Assembly: GCA_020633675.1 (NCBI GenBank)
Contig: JACKDE010000001.1
Location: 1 to 64,000, forward strand
Reading direction: 5' to 3'
DNA: 64,000 nucleotides
Source of the DNA: Deferribacteres bacterium
Lineage (GTDB): Bacteria > Zhuqueibacterota > Zhuqueibacteria > Zhuqueibacterales > Geothermadaptataceae
A program made the position numbers and the translations under genes. The first letter of the stretch is position 1. Every line of letters starts with the position of its first letter. This document shows positions 35,298-45,900 of the stretch, in pieces. Under the pieces are notes generated by a model. It did no database searches. It saw only the letters and a list, made by a program, of their open reading frames with translations, and was not told the origin of the DNA.

Positions 35298-35642
35298 ATG
35301 GCAAAAGTCGACTGGTATTATCGCCGCACTGGCTGAAGCGCTTGTGCGAAAACGCAAGAGTTTCTTGCGCAGGAAAACATTGAAGTCGATACGTATGAAA
35401 ATGCGGGCTCTAAAAAGTATACCAAAGACGATCTGAATGCACTTTTCGATGGCATCGACCACGTATACGCCGCGCGTGGCAAGGCAACACAATATTTTGA
35501 TTTGCGTGCAGGCATGCCATCGGAAGATGAGATGAAAGGCTTCATCTTGGGACCGACCGGCAACTTTCGAGCACCTGCTGTGCGCAAAGGCGACACGCTG
35601 GTTGTCGGCTTCAATATTGAAAACTTGAAAAAAATAAGCTGA
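35298..35642 (+). CDS. ArsC-family selenoprotein (Sec encoded by in-frame TGA)
   Basis: A 114-residue thioredoxin-fold protein of the ArsC/Spx type is encoded if TGA at 35334-35336 (codon 13) is read as selenocysteine. The N-terminus is then MAKVDWYYRRTG-Sec-SAC, with Sec13 and Cys16 forming a redox Sec-x-x-Cys site. The rest reads on without interruption: AKTQEFLAQENIEVDTYENA, HVYAARGKATQYFDLRAGMP, GFILGPTGNFRAPAVRKGDT and LVVGFNIENLKK. This fits the small family that occurs with either Cys or Sec at this position. GGAGGA lies 5 nt before the ATG. A hairpin with a G-first loop lies 24 nt past the TGA. Automatic ORF calling splits or misses the gene. FxsA follows 18 nt later. Confidence 0.88.
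35353..35369 (+). promoter_or_regulatory. putative bacterial SECIS hairpin
   Basis: CGCAAGA (35353-35359), loop GTT (35360-35362) and TCTTGCG (35363-35369) make a perfect 7-bp stem inside the selenoprotein reading frame. The loop begins 24 nt after the TGA and has G in first position, in line with the general rules for bacterial SECIS elements (apical G, loop some 16-37 nt past UGA). This would recruit SelB with Sec-tRNA. Confidence 0.7.
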
Positions 35643-35660
35643 CTGAAAAAAACTGGATGA

Positions 35661-36098
35661 ATGAATATGTTTGCAAGACTCGTGCTTTTGTTTATCGGCT
35701 TGCCTCTGATAGAGCTCGCCATCCTGGTCAAGCTTGGAGAAGTGCTTGGCTTCTGGCCCACGATTGGCCTGGTGGTGATCACCGGCTTTTGGGGGGCGTA
35801 TCTGGCACGCCTGCAGGGCTTTTGGGTTTTGCGGAAAATTCAGAATGAAATGGCAGCAGGCCGGATACCAACTGGTGATCTGGTAGATGGCTTGTTGATC
35901 CTGATTGGGGGAATTGTGCTCCTGACGCCTGGACTGCTTACCGATTTGGCGGGCTTTGCCCTGTTAGTGCCTTATGTGCGGGGGCAGATAAAGCTGTGGC
36001 TGGTGAAAAAATTTACCAGCATTGTACAATCCGGTCAGGGCGGCATTTTCGTTCACGAAATTCGCACGCAAAAAGATAGCATGGATCATTTTTCTTGA
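35661..36098 (+). CDS. fxsA: FxsA family membrane protein
   Basis: The 145-residue protein carries the FxsA pattern. LVLLFIGLPLIELAILVKLGEVLG is the first helix region, WPTIGLVVITGFWGAYLARLQGF the second, and RIPTGDLVDGLLILIGGIVLLTPGLLTDLAGFALL the third, followed by the charged tail. The family was named for suppression of F-factor exclusion of phage T7 in E. coli when overproduced; the normal role is unclear. It probably shares a transcript with the selenoprotein gene. Confidence 0.93.
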   Translation: MNMFARLVLLFIGLPLIELAILVKLGEVLGFWPTIGLVVITGFWGAYLARLQGFWVLRKIQNEMAAGRIPTGDLVDGLLILIGGIVLLTPGLLTDLAGFALLVPYVRGQIKLWLVKKFTSIVQSGQGGIFVHEIRTQKDSMDHFS

Positions 36099-36291
36099 GC
36101 GATTTGCACATCCCTTGCTGGATATGCAAAGGGTGAGCCATTGTTGGCCATTCTGCTGTGGGGGGCATGATAACGAAAATCGTCACCTTGAACTTGAACC
36201 AGCCCCAAGGTAACCGCCACGATGCATGCTCATTCGACCTTTGTTTGTCTTAAGGACTGATGCCTGTTCCATGTGTTGGTGCTGATGCTGT

Positions 36292-36672
36292 TTAAAAAAC
36301 ATGAACAAACATCAGGCAGGTGCCAATCACAACGATAAAACTGATGGCTATTTTATCCATTTTGCGTTTGGTATTGGTCATGAAAATCGCGGCAGCGCAT
36401 AGCATCGCAATAGCAAGGGAGAAATGCAGAAATTGTGTGTTGCTGCTGACAAGTGTGAAGACCGCGGCGCCGATCAGGCACCATGTGTACGAAACGGTCA
36501 TGCTAAACAGCGCAATGCCGAGCCAGTTGGCACTCAAATCCTTTGATATGGTCACCACCGGCCCCTTATTGTCTTCGCCGAAATGAACCTCGTAGGAGCG
36601 CACCAGCAGATAGCCCATGCAAGTCAAGCCCACCAAATAGCCCGAAAGCAATACTTTGATGAATGTTTCCAT
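36292..36672 (-). CDS. small membrane protein, unknown
   Basis: The 126-residue product has four hydrophobic segments: FIKVLLSGYLVGLTCMGYLLV, WLGIALFSMTVSYTWCLIGAAVFTL, FLHFSLAIAMLCAAAIFM and IAISFIVVIGTCLMFVHVF. It is not recognised. The ATG at 36672 is taken because the frame upstream to 36969 has no coding character. It is convergent with fxsA. Confidence 0.65.
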   Translation of the reverse strand: METFIKVLLSGYLVGLTCMGYLLVRSYEVHFGEDNKGPVVTISKDLSANWLGIALFSMTVSYTWCLIGAAVFTLVSSNTQFLHFSLAIAMLCAAAIFMTNTKRKMDKIAISFIVVIGTCLMFVHVF

Positions 36673-37236
36673 AGTTGTACTCAGATTAGAACTGTATTTG
36701 TATTGAGGACGGAAATGTCCAGGGTATGCAGCCGAATTCGACCAATTGCAAGATACGTTCCATTTGCTTGTATGAGCTTTAATGGCTGCCTCAGCATTTA
36801 CAATATGAGTGCAAAACAGGGACTCATGCGCTTTGCTTGCAATGTGCAGGTGGCTGTTTTTGAGAGACTTGTGATAGTCAAGAAATGAATTTCTTTCATA
36901 CGAAAAATTTTCCAACAAAAGATTTTTGACCACTATGCGCGGATTGATACTGTGTCGAAAATGTTCCATTGTGAACAGCCAATTTCAATTTCGCAAGACG
37001 TCTTTGAGCTTTGAGAGCTTGTCCTGCCTGCAAATTGAATTGGATCTGACCTGATTTGTAATCGACAAAAGCGTTTGCCTGAGCCGGATTGGTTTGCTAT
37101 ATTGCGCTAAAGTCTAAATTGTATCACCCAGAACGCTTTTTTGCTTATGCAAAAACATTGTGCAGAAGCCGAGCGAGCCAAATTAAAGCATACTGGCAAA
37201 GAAGGTCTGGCCGAGAGGCTAAAGGCAGTTGAATTC
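36673..37236. other. 564-bp region without a clear gene
   Basis: Lies between the diverging small membrane protein and the patatin gene. The patatin reading frame is open from 37141, but residues before 37237 look non-coding. No repeats or hairpins of note were found; promoters for both flanking genes must lie here. Confidence 0.5.
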
Positions 37237-39402
37237 ATGTTGCAAACATTGAGAATACTCGCGGTTTCCATGCTGATTGTAGCTGGCATGCCGCATGTCG
37301 GTACGGCGCAGCACATACCGGATCATCCGAAAGTCGGGCTTGTGCTCAGCGGCGGTGGTGCGAAAGGCTTCGCACATATCGGCGTGCTAAAAGTTCTCGA
37401 AGAGATCGAAATGCCAATCGATTTTATTACCGGCACCAGCATGGGGGCGGTAATCGGCGGGCTCTATGCGATCGGGTATTCCGCCGCCAGCCTCGACAGT
37501 GTCGTGCGCAGTATCGAATGGAATGATTTGTTTAGCGATGCCACTGAGCGTCGCTTGATGAGCATGGCGGAGAAACCCTGGGAAGAGCGCTATATCGCAT
37601 CGTTGCGCATCCGGCAAAAATCGGTGCAACTGCCAGTCGGGCTTATCGCGGGCCAGCGCGTTTCATCGTTGCTCTCCCGCCTGACATGGTCGATGCACCA
37701 TGTCAATAATTTCTTGGCATTTCCGATACCATTCGCTTGCGTGGCTGTGGACATCGAAACAGGACAAGTTGTGCGCCTGACACACGGATTTCTGCCGGAA
37801 GCCTTGCAAGCCAGCATGGCAATCCCTACTGTGTTTACACCCATTGAGATCGACAACAAGCTGCTGGTTGATGGCGGGTTGGTCCGCAACCTGCCTGTTG
37901 ACGATGCGCTGGCCATCGGTGCCGACCTGATAATAGGCGTTGACGTTGGTGCGCCGCTCAAAACAGCGGAGGACTTAAATTCGCTCCTGGCGATATTAGA
38001 TCAAGCCATGAGTTTGCATGCTGCCCGGACAACGGAAGAACAGCGCCAAAAATGTGATGTGGTCATTACACCGAAATTTGAACGGCTTGGTTTTGCCGAT
38101 TTTGACGATGCGGGTGACTTTGTTGAACTGGGAGAGCGTGCCGCCCGCCAGGCCCTGCCGCAACTGCTGGCACTGAAAGCACGTCTTGCAGCAGATCACC
38201 GCTTGCCGGAGATCAGGGCAAGCGTGCCTGTGAAAATCGACTCGATTTACATCCACAAAGTGACGATCTCGGGTTTGCGGCGTGTCTCGAAAGGACTGGT
38301 GCAAGCCGAGCTGGCGATTGATCCCAACATGTGGATCTCGCCTAAAGCGCTCGATCAGGCGGTGTCGCGTATTTACAGTTCACAGTTTTTTGAGCGTGTG
38401 AGCTACAGACTGGATCCTGGCAGCGAGGGGACAGACCTGACCATAAATGTGATTGAGAAAGATCATGATTTGCTCAATTTTGGTGCGCGCTACGACAGCC
38501 GAAATGAGACAGCCTTTGTGTTGAATGCCACGCTTCGCAACTTAACCGGACACGGCTCGGCACTGACATTTGATCTCAAAATCGCCGGTTTGACGGAGGC
38601 GGATTTGGCCTATTTTGTACACTCTGGCTGGCGCTCCGGTTTAGGGATTCTCGTGCACGGCAATGCCAATGAACGTGTGCTCGACCAGTTCGATGGCTCG
38701 CAGCGTTCATCACGGTTGAAGCTGCGCACGTTTTTGGGTGAGCTGTTTTTTGGTAACATTTTTTCGACGACGCAGACTTTTGGCATCGGCATCCGAGGAG
38801 AAATTGTCAGCACCTTGCCGGATATTGCGCCATCGTTTTTTGAGAAGGATGTGCATTATGTTTCCTCTGCCTTTGCTTCATTTCAGGTTGATACATACGA
38901 CAGGTTGTATTTTCCGCGCCGCGGGCATCAGCTCAACATGGAATTCGATTTCGCGACTTCTAAACTTGGCGGCAATGTCGGCTTCCGCAAATTCTCATTT
39001 GACTGGCGCGCATACTATCCGGTACATTCAAAAGTATCGCTCCTGAGTCGGCTTTATTTTGGCGGCATCTCTTCTGATGCATTGCCGGTACATGAGCGCT
39101 TTTTTTTAGGTGGGGTTGAATCGTTTTTAGGACTTCGACCGCAGGAACTGTCCGGCACGCATGTCCAGTTTTTGCAGCTTGGCTTGCAATGGGAGCTGCT
39201 CAAGCGCCGCTATATTATCCTGCGCTGGAATGCCGGCAATATTTTTGACAGCTGGCGTTTTCGGCTTGCACGTGATCCCTATTTTTCTGGATTCGGTTTA
39301 ACATTCGGAATGCCGACCCGCATTGGTCCGATCGATTACACTATTTCGTTCAGCAACCGCCATTCCAATATTGCACATCTCAATATCGGTTACCATTTTT
39401 AA
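37237..39402 (+). CDS. patatin-like phospholipase with outer-membrane barrel (type Vd autotransporter)
   Basis: With the ATG at 37237 the product has 721 residues and a signal peptide (LRILAVSMLIVAGM). The patatin domain spans about 30-300: oxyanion loop SGGGAKGFAHIGVL, nucleophile Ser in GTSMG, and the catalytic Asp in LLVDGGLVRNLP. A POTRA-like domain follows (KIDSIYIHKVTISGLRR, VSYRLDPGSEGTDLTINVIE). A 16-strand-type barrel of the surface-antigen class ends in HLNIGYHF, with a terminal Phe. This matches PlpD-type phospholipases, which secrete or display a lipase through their own barrel. The frame is open back to 37141, but the signal peptide supports the later start. Confidence 0.9.
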   Translation: MLQTLRILAVSMLIVAGMPHVGTAQHIPDHPKVGLVLSGGGAKGFAHIGVLKVLEEIEMPIDFITGTSMGAVIGGLYAIGYSAASLDSVVRSIEWNDLFSDATERRLMSMAEKPWEERYIASLRIRQKSVQLPVGLIAGQRVSSLLSRLTWSMHHVNNFLAFPIPFACVAVDIETGQVVRLTHGFLPEALQASMAIPTVFTPIEIDNKLLVDGGLVRNLPVDDALAIGADLIIGVDVGAPLKTAEDLNSLLAILDQAMSLHAARTTEEQRQKCDVVITPKFERLGFADFDDAGDFVELGERAARQALPQLLALKARLAADHRLPEIRASVPVKIDSIYIHKVTISGLRRVSKGLVQAELAIDPNMWISPKALDQAVSRIYSSQFFERVSYRLDPGSEGTDLTINVIEKDHDLLNFGARYDSRNETAFVLNATLRNLTGHGSALTFDLKIAGLTEADLAYFVHSGWRSGLGILVHGNANERVLDQFDGSQRSSRLKLRTFLGELFFGNIFSTTQTFGIGIRGEIVSTLPDIAPSFFEKDVHYVSSAFASFQVDTYDRLYFPRRGHQLNMEFDFATSKLGGNVGFRKFSFDWRAYYPVHSKVSLLSRLYFGGISSDALPVHERFFLGGVESFLGLRPQELSGTHVQFLQLGLQWELLKRRYIILRWNAGNIFDSWRFRLARDPYFSGFGLTFGMPTRIGPIDYTISFSNRHSNIAHLNIGYHF

Positions 39403-39404
39403 AA

Positions 39405-39672
39405 ATGAAACGAGTGAGCCGCACGCTTCGAAAGCAGGTTCGCAAATTTCGCGTCATGATTTTAAAATCTCTGCGAACCTACTTTCTCCGCTTAAGTCGA
39501 CTGAGCATATTTTTATGGTGGTCGTGGCGGTGCTGATCGGCTTGATCGCCGGTTTTGGCGCCGCAGGCATTCAATTCACCATCAAGCTTTTCAAATTGCT
39601 GTAGCATGTGTGGGGGAATGCTTCTGCCTGAAAATCGTAAGCATCATGGCCGCCCTTGGTGATAAATCCGTT
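39405..39672 (+). pseudogene. remnant of a ClC-type chloride channel gene
   Basis: Just after the patatin stop, an ATG frame reads KRVSRTLRKQVRKFR and YFLRLSRLS, then goes off frame. The next frame reads STEHIFMVVVAVLIGLIAGF and GAAGIQFTIKLFKLL, then a TAG at 39602. Beyond the stop, HVWGNASA and SWPPLVINPL keep a faint resemblance. Together these match the N-terminus and first helix of ClC channels (basic leader, then MLLLAVLIGLLAGLGA-like helix). One frameshift near 39500 and in-frame stops show it is dead; the rest of the channel is missing. Confidence 0.7.
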
Positions 39673-39947
39673 GCAAAAGTTCCAGAGTAAGTCGTTTTTT
39701 ATGCAGGCCTGGGAAATCGATGTCGTTATGCTGTCTTCATTAGCATGCTATCTCGCTGGCAGTTTGCAGAATAAGCGGAAGGTTGATTTTGCAATTGTCA
39801 GTTTGCAAATAGGGGAAACATTGCCGCCTGCCTGCAGCCATTTCCCAGCTCTTGTTCCATAAAACTGTCGCCACTTTGATCGAGCAACACCTTTGCATTG
39901 CCCCCTGCGCTGCGCTTTCCGAAGACCCAATTATCAAGGAGCCTTTT
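39673..39947. other. intergenic region before the giant subtilase
   Basis: No gene is supported. The subtilase frame is open from 39852, but those 32 codons look non-coding and GGAG with good spacing lies before the ATG at 39948. It may contain further decayed channel sequence. Confidence 0.45.
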
Positions 39948-42900
39948 ATGTTCAATTGGTTCAGACCTGGACGGTTTTTGCTGATTTTGGCCATTTTTTG
40001 TGCGCCAATGTTGGCACATGCACAATCGGAAAGCAATCCGGATTTCGTTCCAAACAGGGTGATTGTAAAATTGAAAAAATCGCCGGGGGCACGTGCCCTG
40101 CAATCATTGCAGGCCGTGGCGAAGGTTGCCAAAAGCAGGCGCCTTGCCCTTATCGATGCCGAAGTTTGGGATTTGAACGGTCAGACTACCGAACAGGCTA
40201 TCGCAGCACTAAAGGCCCAACCAGCTATCGAATATGTGGAACCGGATTATATTGTGCGCGTCGGCACCCCAGTCAAGCAATCGCAAGCTTCTCGAGTTAT
40301 TCCAAATGATGTACAGTTCGGTAACCTTTGGGGCTTGGATAACAACGGCCAAAATGGCGGTGCCGATGATGCTGACATCGATGCGCCGGAAGCGTGGGCG
40401 ATCACCACTGGCAAGCCGATTATCGTTGGCGTAATCGATAGCGGCACGGATTGGCAGCATGAAGACCTGGCTGCAAATATTTGGAGCAATCCGAACGAAA
40501 TCCCCGGAAATGGTATCGATGACGATGAAAACGGTTATATAGATGATGTACGAGGGTGGGACTTTTTTGAAAACGATAACGATCCGATGGATGGCGTCGG
40601 ACACGGCACACACGTAGCCGGAACCATTGCGGCGGTGGGCAACAATAAGAACGGTGCGGTCGGTGTAAACTGGGCGGCCAGGCTGATGATTTTACGATTT
40701 TTAGGCCCTGACGGCAGTGGCTCCACGTCAGGAGCCATCTCTGCGATCGAGTATGCGGTGAAAATGAAAGCACAACTCACCAACAACAGTTGGGGCGGTG
40801 GACAGAGCAGCCAGGCCTTGCAGGAAGCCATCGCTGCAGCCGGTGCAGCAGGCCAGCTTTTTGTGGCAGCGGCAGGCAATACCGGCTCTGACAGCGATTT
40901 GTCGCCGCAATACCCCGCCAGCTACGATCTGGACAATATTTTGTCCGTTGCCAATACGACCCGATTTGATTTGCTCGCTTCCTCTTCGACCTATGGCGCC
41001 AAAACAGTCGATCTCGCGGCCCCGGGCAGCACGATTCTAAGCACATTGCCCGGCAATGATTATGGCAATCTCACCGGAACTTCGATGGCGAGCCCACATG
41101 TGGCTGGCGTCGCCAGCCTGATGCTGTCAATCGATCCGTCACTGTCGCCAGTTGTGCTGAAAAATCTGCTAATGTCGACGGTTGATACGTTGAAAGCGCT
41201 GAGCGGGAAAGTCGTGACCGGAGGACGTCTGAATGCCTTCAAAGCGATCAGCGCTGCTGATCCCGACACCGCGCCACCCGCAGCCATCGCCGACCTGCAG
41301 GCTGGCGATCCGGCATCGAATGAACTTGTGCTGCGCTGGACGGCCAGCGGCGATGATGGCACGGCCGGTAGCGCTGCTGCATACCAGATTCGCTATTCCG
41401 CTGATCCGATTGACGAGAATAATTTTGAGCATGCCTTGCTCGCTCCGGATCCGCCGCTGCCACAGCCGGGTGGAGCGCCCGAACAGTATGTTTTGTCCGG
41501 TTTGCAGCACAGCTTGCTCTACTACGTTGCCATACGCGTGATCGACAATGTTGGCAACGCTTCAGCAATTTCCAATGTTGCGAGCGCAGTGACGCTGGGA
41601 GCGCCGCAAATCGCTGTCACGCAGGATTCGCTGAAAGCAGAATTGCTGACCGGCGCTGAGTTGATGCTGCCCATGACCATTTCGAATCAGGCTGAAGGCA
41701 CGCTCGACTTTGAGCTTTTGTTGCTGGGCCAGAATTTGAACTGGATTAGGGTTGAGCCGGAAAAGGGGCGAGTTTTTGCAAACGATAGCGCTACTGCATC
41801 GGTACTACTCAATGCCAGCGGGCTGAACGCCGGACGGTACTTGGCGGAAGTGCAGATCACCAGCAATGATCCGGTGACAGTCTCATTGACTGTGCCGGTG
41901 CATATGCAAGTAATCGGCGCGCCAGATATACTTGTCAGAAAAACATCGATCGAATTTGGTGAAGTGTTCGTCGGAGAACGCGATTCAACCCAACTGGTGG
42001 TTGTGAATATCGGCACCGACTCGCTGCGCATCAATGATATACAGGTTCAGCCTGGTAACTTTGAAGTTGCGCCCGCCGGTGTTGTGATTCTGCCGGGGGA
42101 TTCCGCTCTGTTCAATCTTTATTTTTCGCCATCGGGTGAGAGCGATTTTTCGGGAACGTTGACCATAAGCAGCAATGATCCGGATGAACAGAATCTCGTG
42201 ATTGTGCTCAATGGACGTGGCGTTTTGCCGCCGGCATTATCGCTTTCGCCAGATTCACTTGATGTGACGCTTCTCACTGGACAAGTTGATACACAGACAT
42301 TTGCGTTGGCCAATACCGGCGGCAGCGAGCTTCGCTATTTTCTCGAAGTTGTCGAGTCGGCTGGTGCAGCACATGCCATCCAGCGTGCCAGCGAAGCACA
42401 GATACCGCAGTATTTTGCCTCGGGTTCGGACATTCTGCCGGATGTTGCGCCGCAAATTCAGGCATCGAATACCGGCAGCGCTGTGGCCGCAATCCTGCCA
42501 TTCCGTGATGGCTTCGAAAGCGGTGATTTTTCGCAATGGCTGATCGATGACATTTCCGGGGTGCGGGAGGTGACAAACAGCACTGCCGCGCGCGGGCAAT
42601 ATAGCTTCGCGTACAGCAATTTGATCGAAGGCCATTTTCATGGTATTCATCAGGAGTTTGAAGCCAGCCAGCCGGAATACATCAGCTTCTATATTCGGTC
42701 CGGTTCCAGCACTCAGAGTGATGCCTATTTTTTGCTTACAAATGGCGGTGAAACCCGCAATTCGGTCATCCTGTTTTTTGCGCGAGCAAATGGCTTTTTG
42801 TTTGCTAATGGCTCCACCCCCGGCGGCGATGAATCCTTTCGCTACCAGGCCAATCAATGGTATAAAATCGAATTTAAGGATTTGAACTGGCAGGAAAAGC

Positions 42901-45900
42901 ATTTCGATTATTATGTCGACGGTGTCTTAATCAAGGCAGCTATCCCGTTTCGAAATGCAGATTTCGTGAACGACGCGGATCGGGCCTATCTCTATAATTT
43001 TTCAGTAAACTCGCGCGCTTGGTGGGACAACATCATTATCGGAGATCCTGGTACACTATGGCTCGATGCTTCTCCAGTGAGTGGCGCCGTTGCTGCGAGG
43101 TCACAAGCAGAAATCGAGGTGACGCTGAATGCTTCGGGATTACAGGAGAAAACCTATCGCGCTGCGCTGGAAATCGTCAGCAATGATCCGCTGCAGCCGA
43201 GAGTTACAATGCCTGTCACCATGCGCGTCTCGGATGCGCCAGATGTGACTTTTTCAACAGATTCTCTGCATTTCGGCAATGTTTATGTGGGTGTGACTGT
43301 GAGCGATTCGCTGCAGATTAGCAATCAAGGCACGGATACTCTGCGTATTGCCGATATGCGCGTCGATTCGCCGGATTTTCGGATTGAGCCGATTTCCCTG
43401 GAACTGCCCCCTGCTGCGAGCGGCATTGTTCGTGTTCATTTTACGGCCAGCGCCCGCGGAGTGGTGAATGCAATTTTAACGGTCACGAGCAACGATCCCG
43501 ACGAAGCCGAAGCGCAAATTCGCCTTGCAGGCTATGCGCTGGTGCCGCCTGAAATTGCGATCACCCCGGATTCGCTCAGGCGATCGCTCTTTACGGGCGA
43601 AAGTGCGAATGTCACGCTCTCTGTGCGCAACCCAAATACAGAAGCTGATACTCTCCGCTTTGACCTGAATGCGATTTCAAGCAATCGTTCAGCAACCGTG
43701 TCGATGGCAACGGATAATGCAAGTGATCCTGTCGAACGCGCAAAATGGAGCGCCAAGCATGCGGAAGCGTGGCAACAGGCGGATCGCATCGGTGTGGAGG
43801 CTGTAACGGTTGCTCAATCTAATCCACACGCCAGCGCGGCATTGCCGATTGTCCTGTCCGACGCGCAGGGAGATGGCGATGTGGTCGATGTTGTGGCGGT
43901 GCGTGCTCTCAGCGGTGATGAATATATCGACTTCCAGATCGATTTTGCCACAACAATCAATATCAATGATTTCGGCGGTGCTATTTCTTTGGACCTCGAT
44001 CAAAATCCCGATACGGGCTTGCCGCCTACTTTCGGCAATCCGCAGCAGGATATTGGCGCCGAATACGAACTGTTCTTTTTTAACCTCAGAACGAATTTGG
44101 TGCAACTGATGCGCGGCTCTACGCTGATTGCCAATTATCCCTTGCAGATCGATACCCACACGCTGCGTTTTTCGGTTGCTTTGATTCATCTGAATCGGGA
44201 TGATGGAATTCTCAATTTATCCGGAGCGTTGGGGCCAGCCACCAAGCCAAGTGATTGGTTCCCGGAAACAGGGCATGGTACTGTGCTGAAAAGCGCCTCC
44301 TGGCTGGCGCCGGCTACCTTATCGGCAGAAGTACCGGGCGGTGAACAACTTGACATCGAGTTTGAATTTCGCGCAGCAGGATTGAGCGGCGGAGAATATC
44401 GGGCGGATATTCTGTTTGCGAGCAACGATCCGTTCACGCCGATGACTGCAACCCCGGCCAGGCTGCGGGTTACCGCCGCGCCGGATATCGCCATTTCCGA
44501 CTCCTCCTTTGATTTCGGCGAAGTGTTTATCGGCTTTGAAGGCCGGGATTCTTTGATGATCAGCAACGTTGGCAGCGATGAATTGCTTGTCAGCGGTATT
44601 GCAAGTGATCATCCTGATTTTGTGGTGCCAGCAGATGCTTTTGCCCTTCAGCCTGGTGAACAGAGAAGATTGCCGGTGCGCTATATTCCGAGCACGGAAG
44701 GTGTGCATCAGGCAAAGCTGGTTTTGAGCAGCAATGATCCCGATGAGCCAGAAATTGGATTGGCATTGCTCGGCCAATCGCAGCTGCCACCGGTCATCGC
44801 TGTTGAACCGGCGGAGTTAAGCCTGCTGCTGAGCCCCGGCAAGGTGTATGAGTGCAAATTGATCATCAGGAATCAGGGAGCCAGCCCGTTGCGATTTACC
44901 ATACGTGACGAAGAGCAGGAAGTCGCATCGTTCGCTCCGGGTGGTAATCTGTTCTGGAATGTCAACTCCAATGTGGCGGAAGATACCCTTTACCGCAGCA
45001 CCTTGGAAGGTGATGATCAAAGGGACTTGTTTTTGGAAGTTGGCTTGAGCGGCATCGCTGCAGATGAAAAGAATGAACTTCTGTATCGCGCCATCTTTGA
45101 TGATGGCTCGTTACGTGAAAGCCGTTTTGATGGCAGTGAATCTCGCGTCATTTTGTCGGGCCTGAGCGGGCCGGTTGCAATTGACGTCGATGCAGCTAAT
45201 GGCAAAATTTATTGGGCAGATTTTGTCGCTAATGTTATCGCACGGGCCAATCTCGACGGCAGCGGATTTGAGGTGATTGCGGCGGGACAGGCGAATGGAG
45301 GCAAAGCAAACCTTGCAGATGTCGCCGCCGGGCCTGCAGCGCAGCGCAGTGCGCCCGATGCACAGGCATTGGCCCAGCCGTGGGGACTGGCAATCGACCA
45401 CAGCAATGCAAAAATTTACTGGACTGAGCAGAGCGGTAATCGTGTGGCGCGCGCCAATCTGGATGGCAGCGCAGAAGAAACGCTATTTGCTCTAAAAGAT
45501 AGCCTGGATGGCCCACGCGGCATCGTCGTCGATCCAGGGGTGGGTAAGCTGTTCTTTATCGATAGCTTCAATGGAAAAATCAGACAAGCCAATCTCAATG
45601 GTAGCGGCCTCGAAACGATCTACCAGTTCGAAGCCAATGAAAACGCGCTTTCGCTCGCCATTGATCGCATGGCGCGCAAGCTCTATTGGACGACCAACGG
45701 CACTGACCTGGTCCAACGGATGAACTACGATGGCAGCGATGTTGAAATCCTGGCGCAAACCAATGTTGTTGGCTATGTCGGCCCGTTCGGTATTGCTGTC
45801 GCACCGCGTACCGGCTGGCTGTCGGAAACTCCGGGAAGTGCGGCCATTGAAGCAGGGCAAAATCTGGAGGTGCTTGTAGAAATCGATGCCGTGGCGCTGG

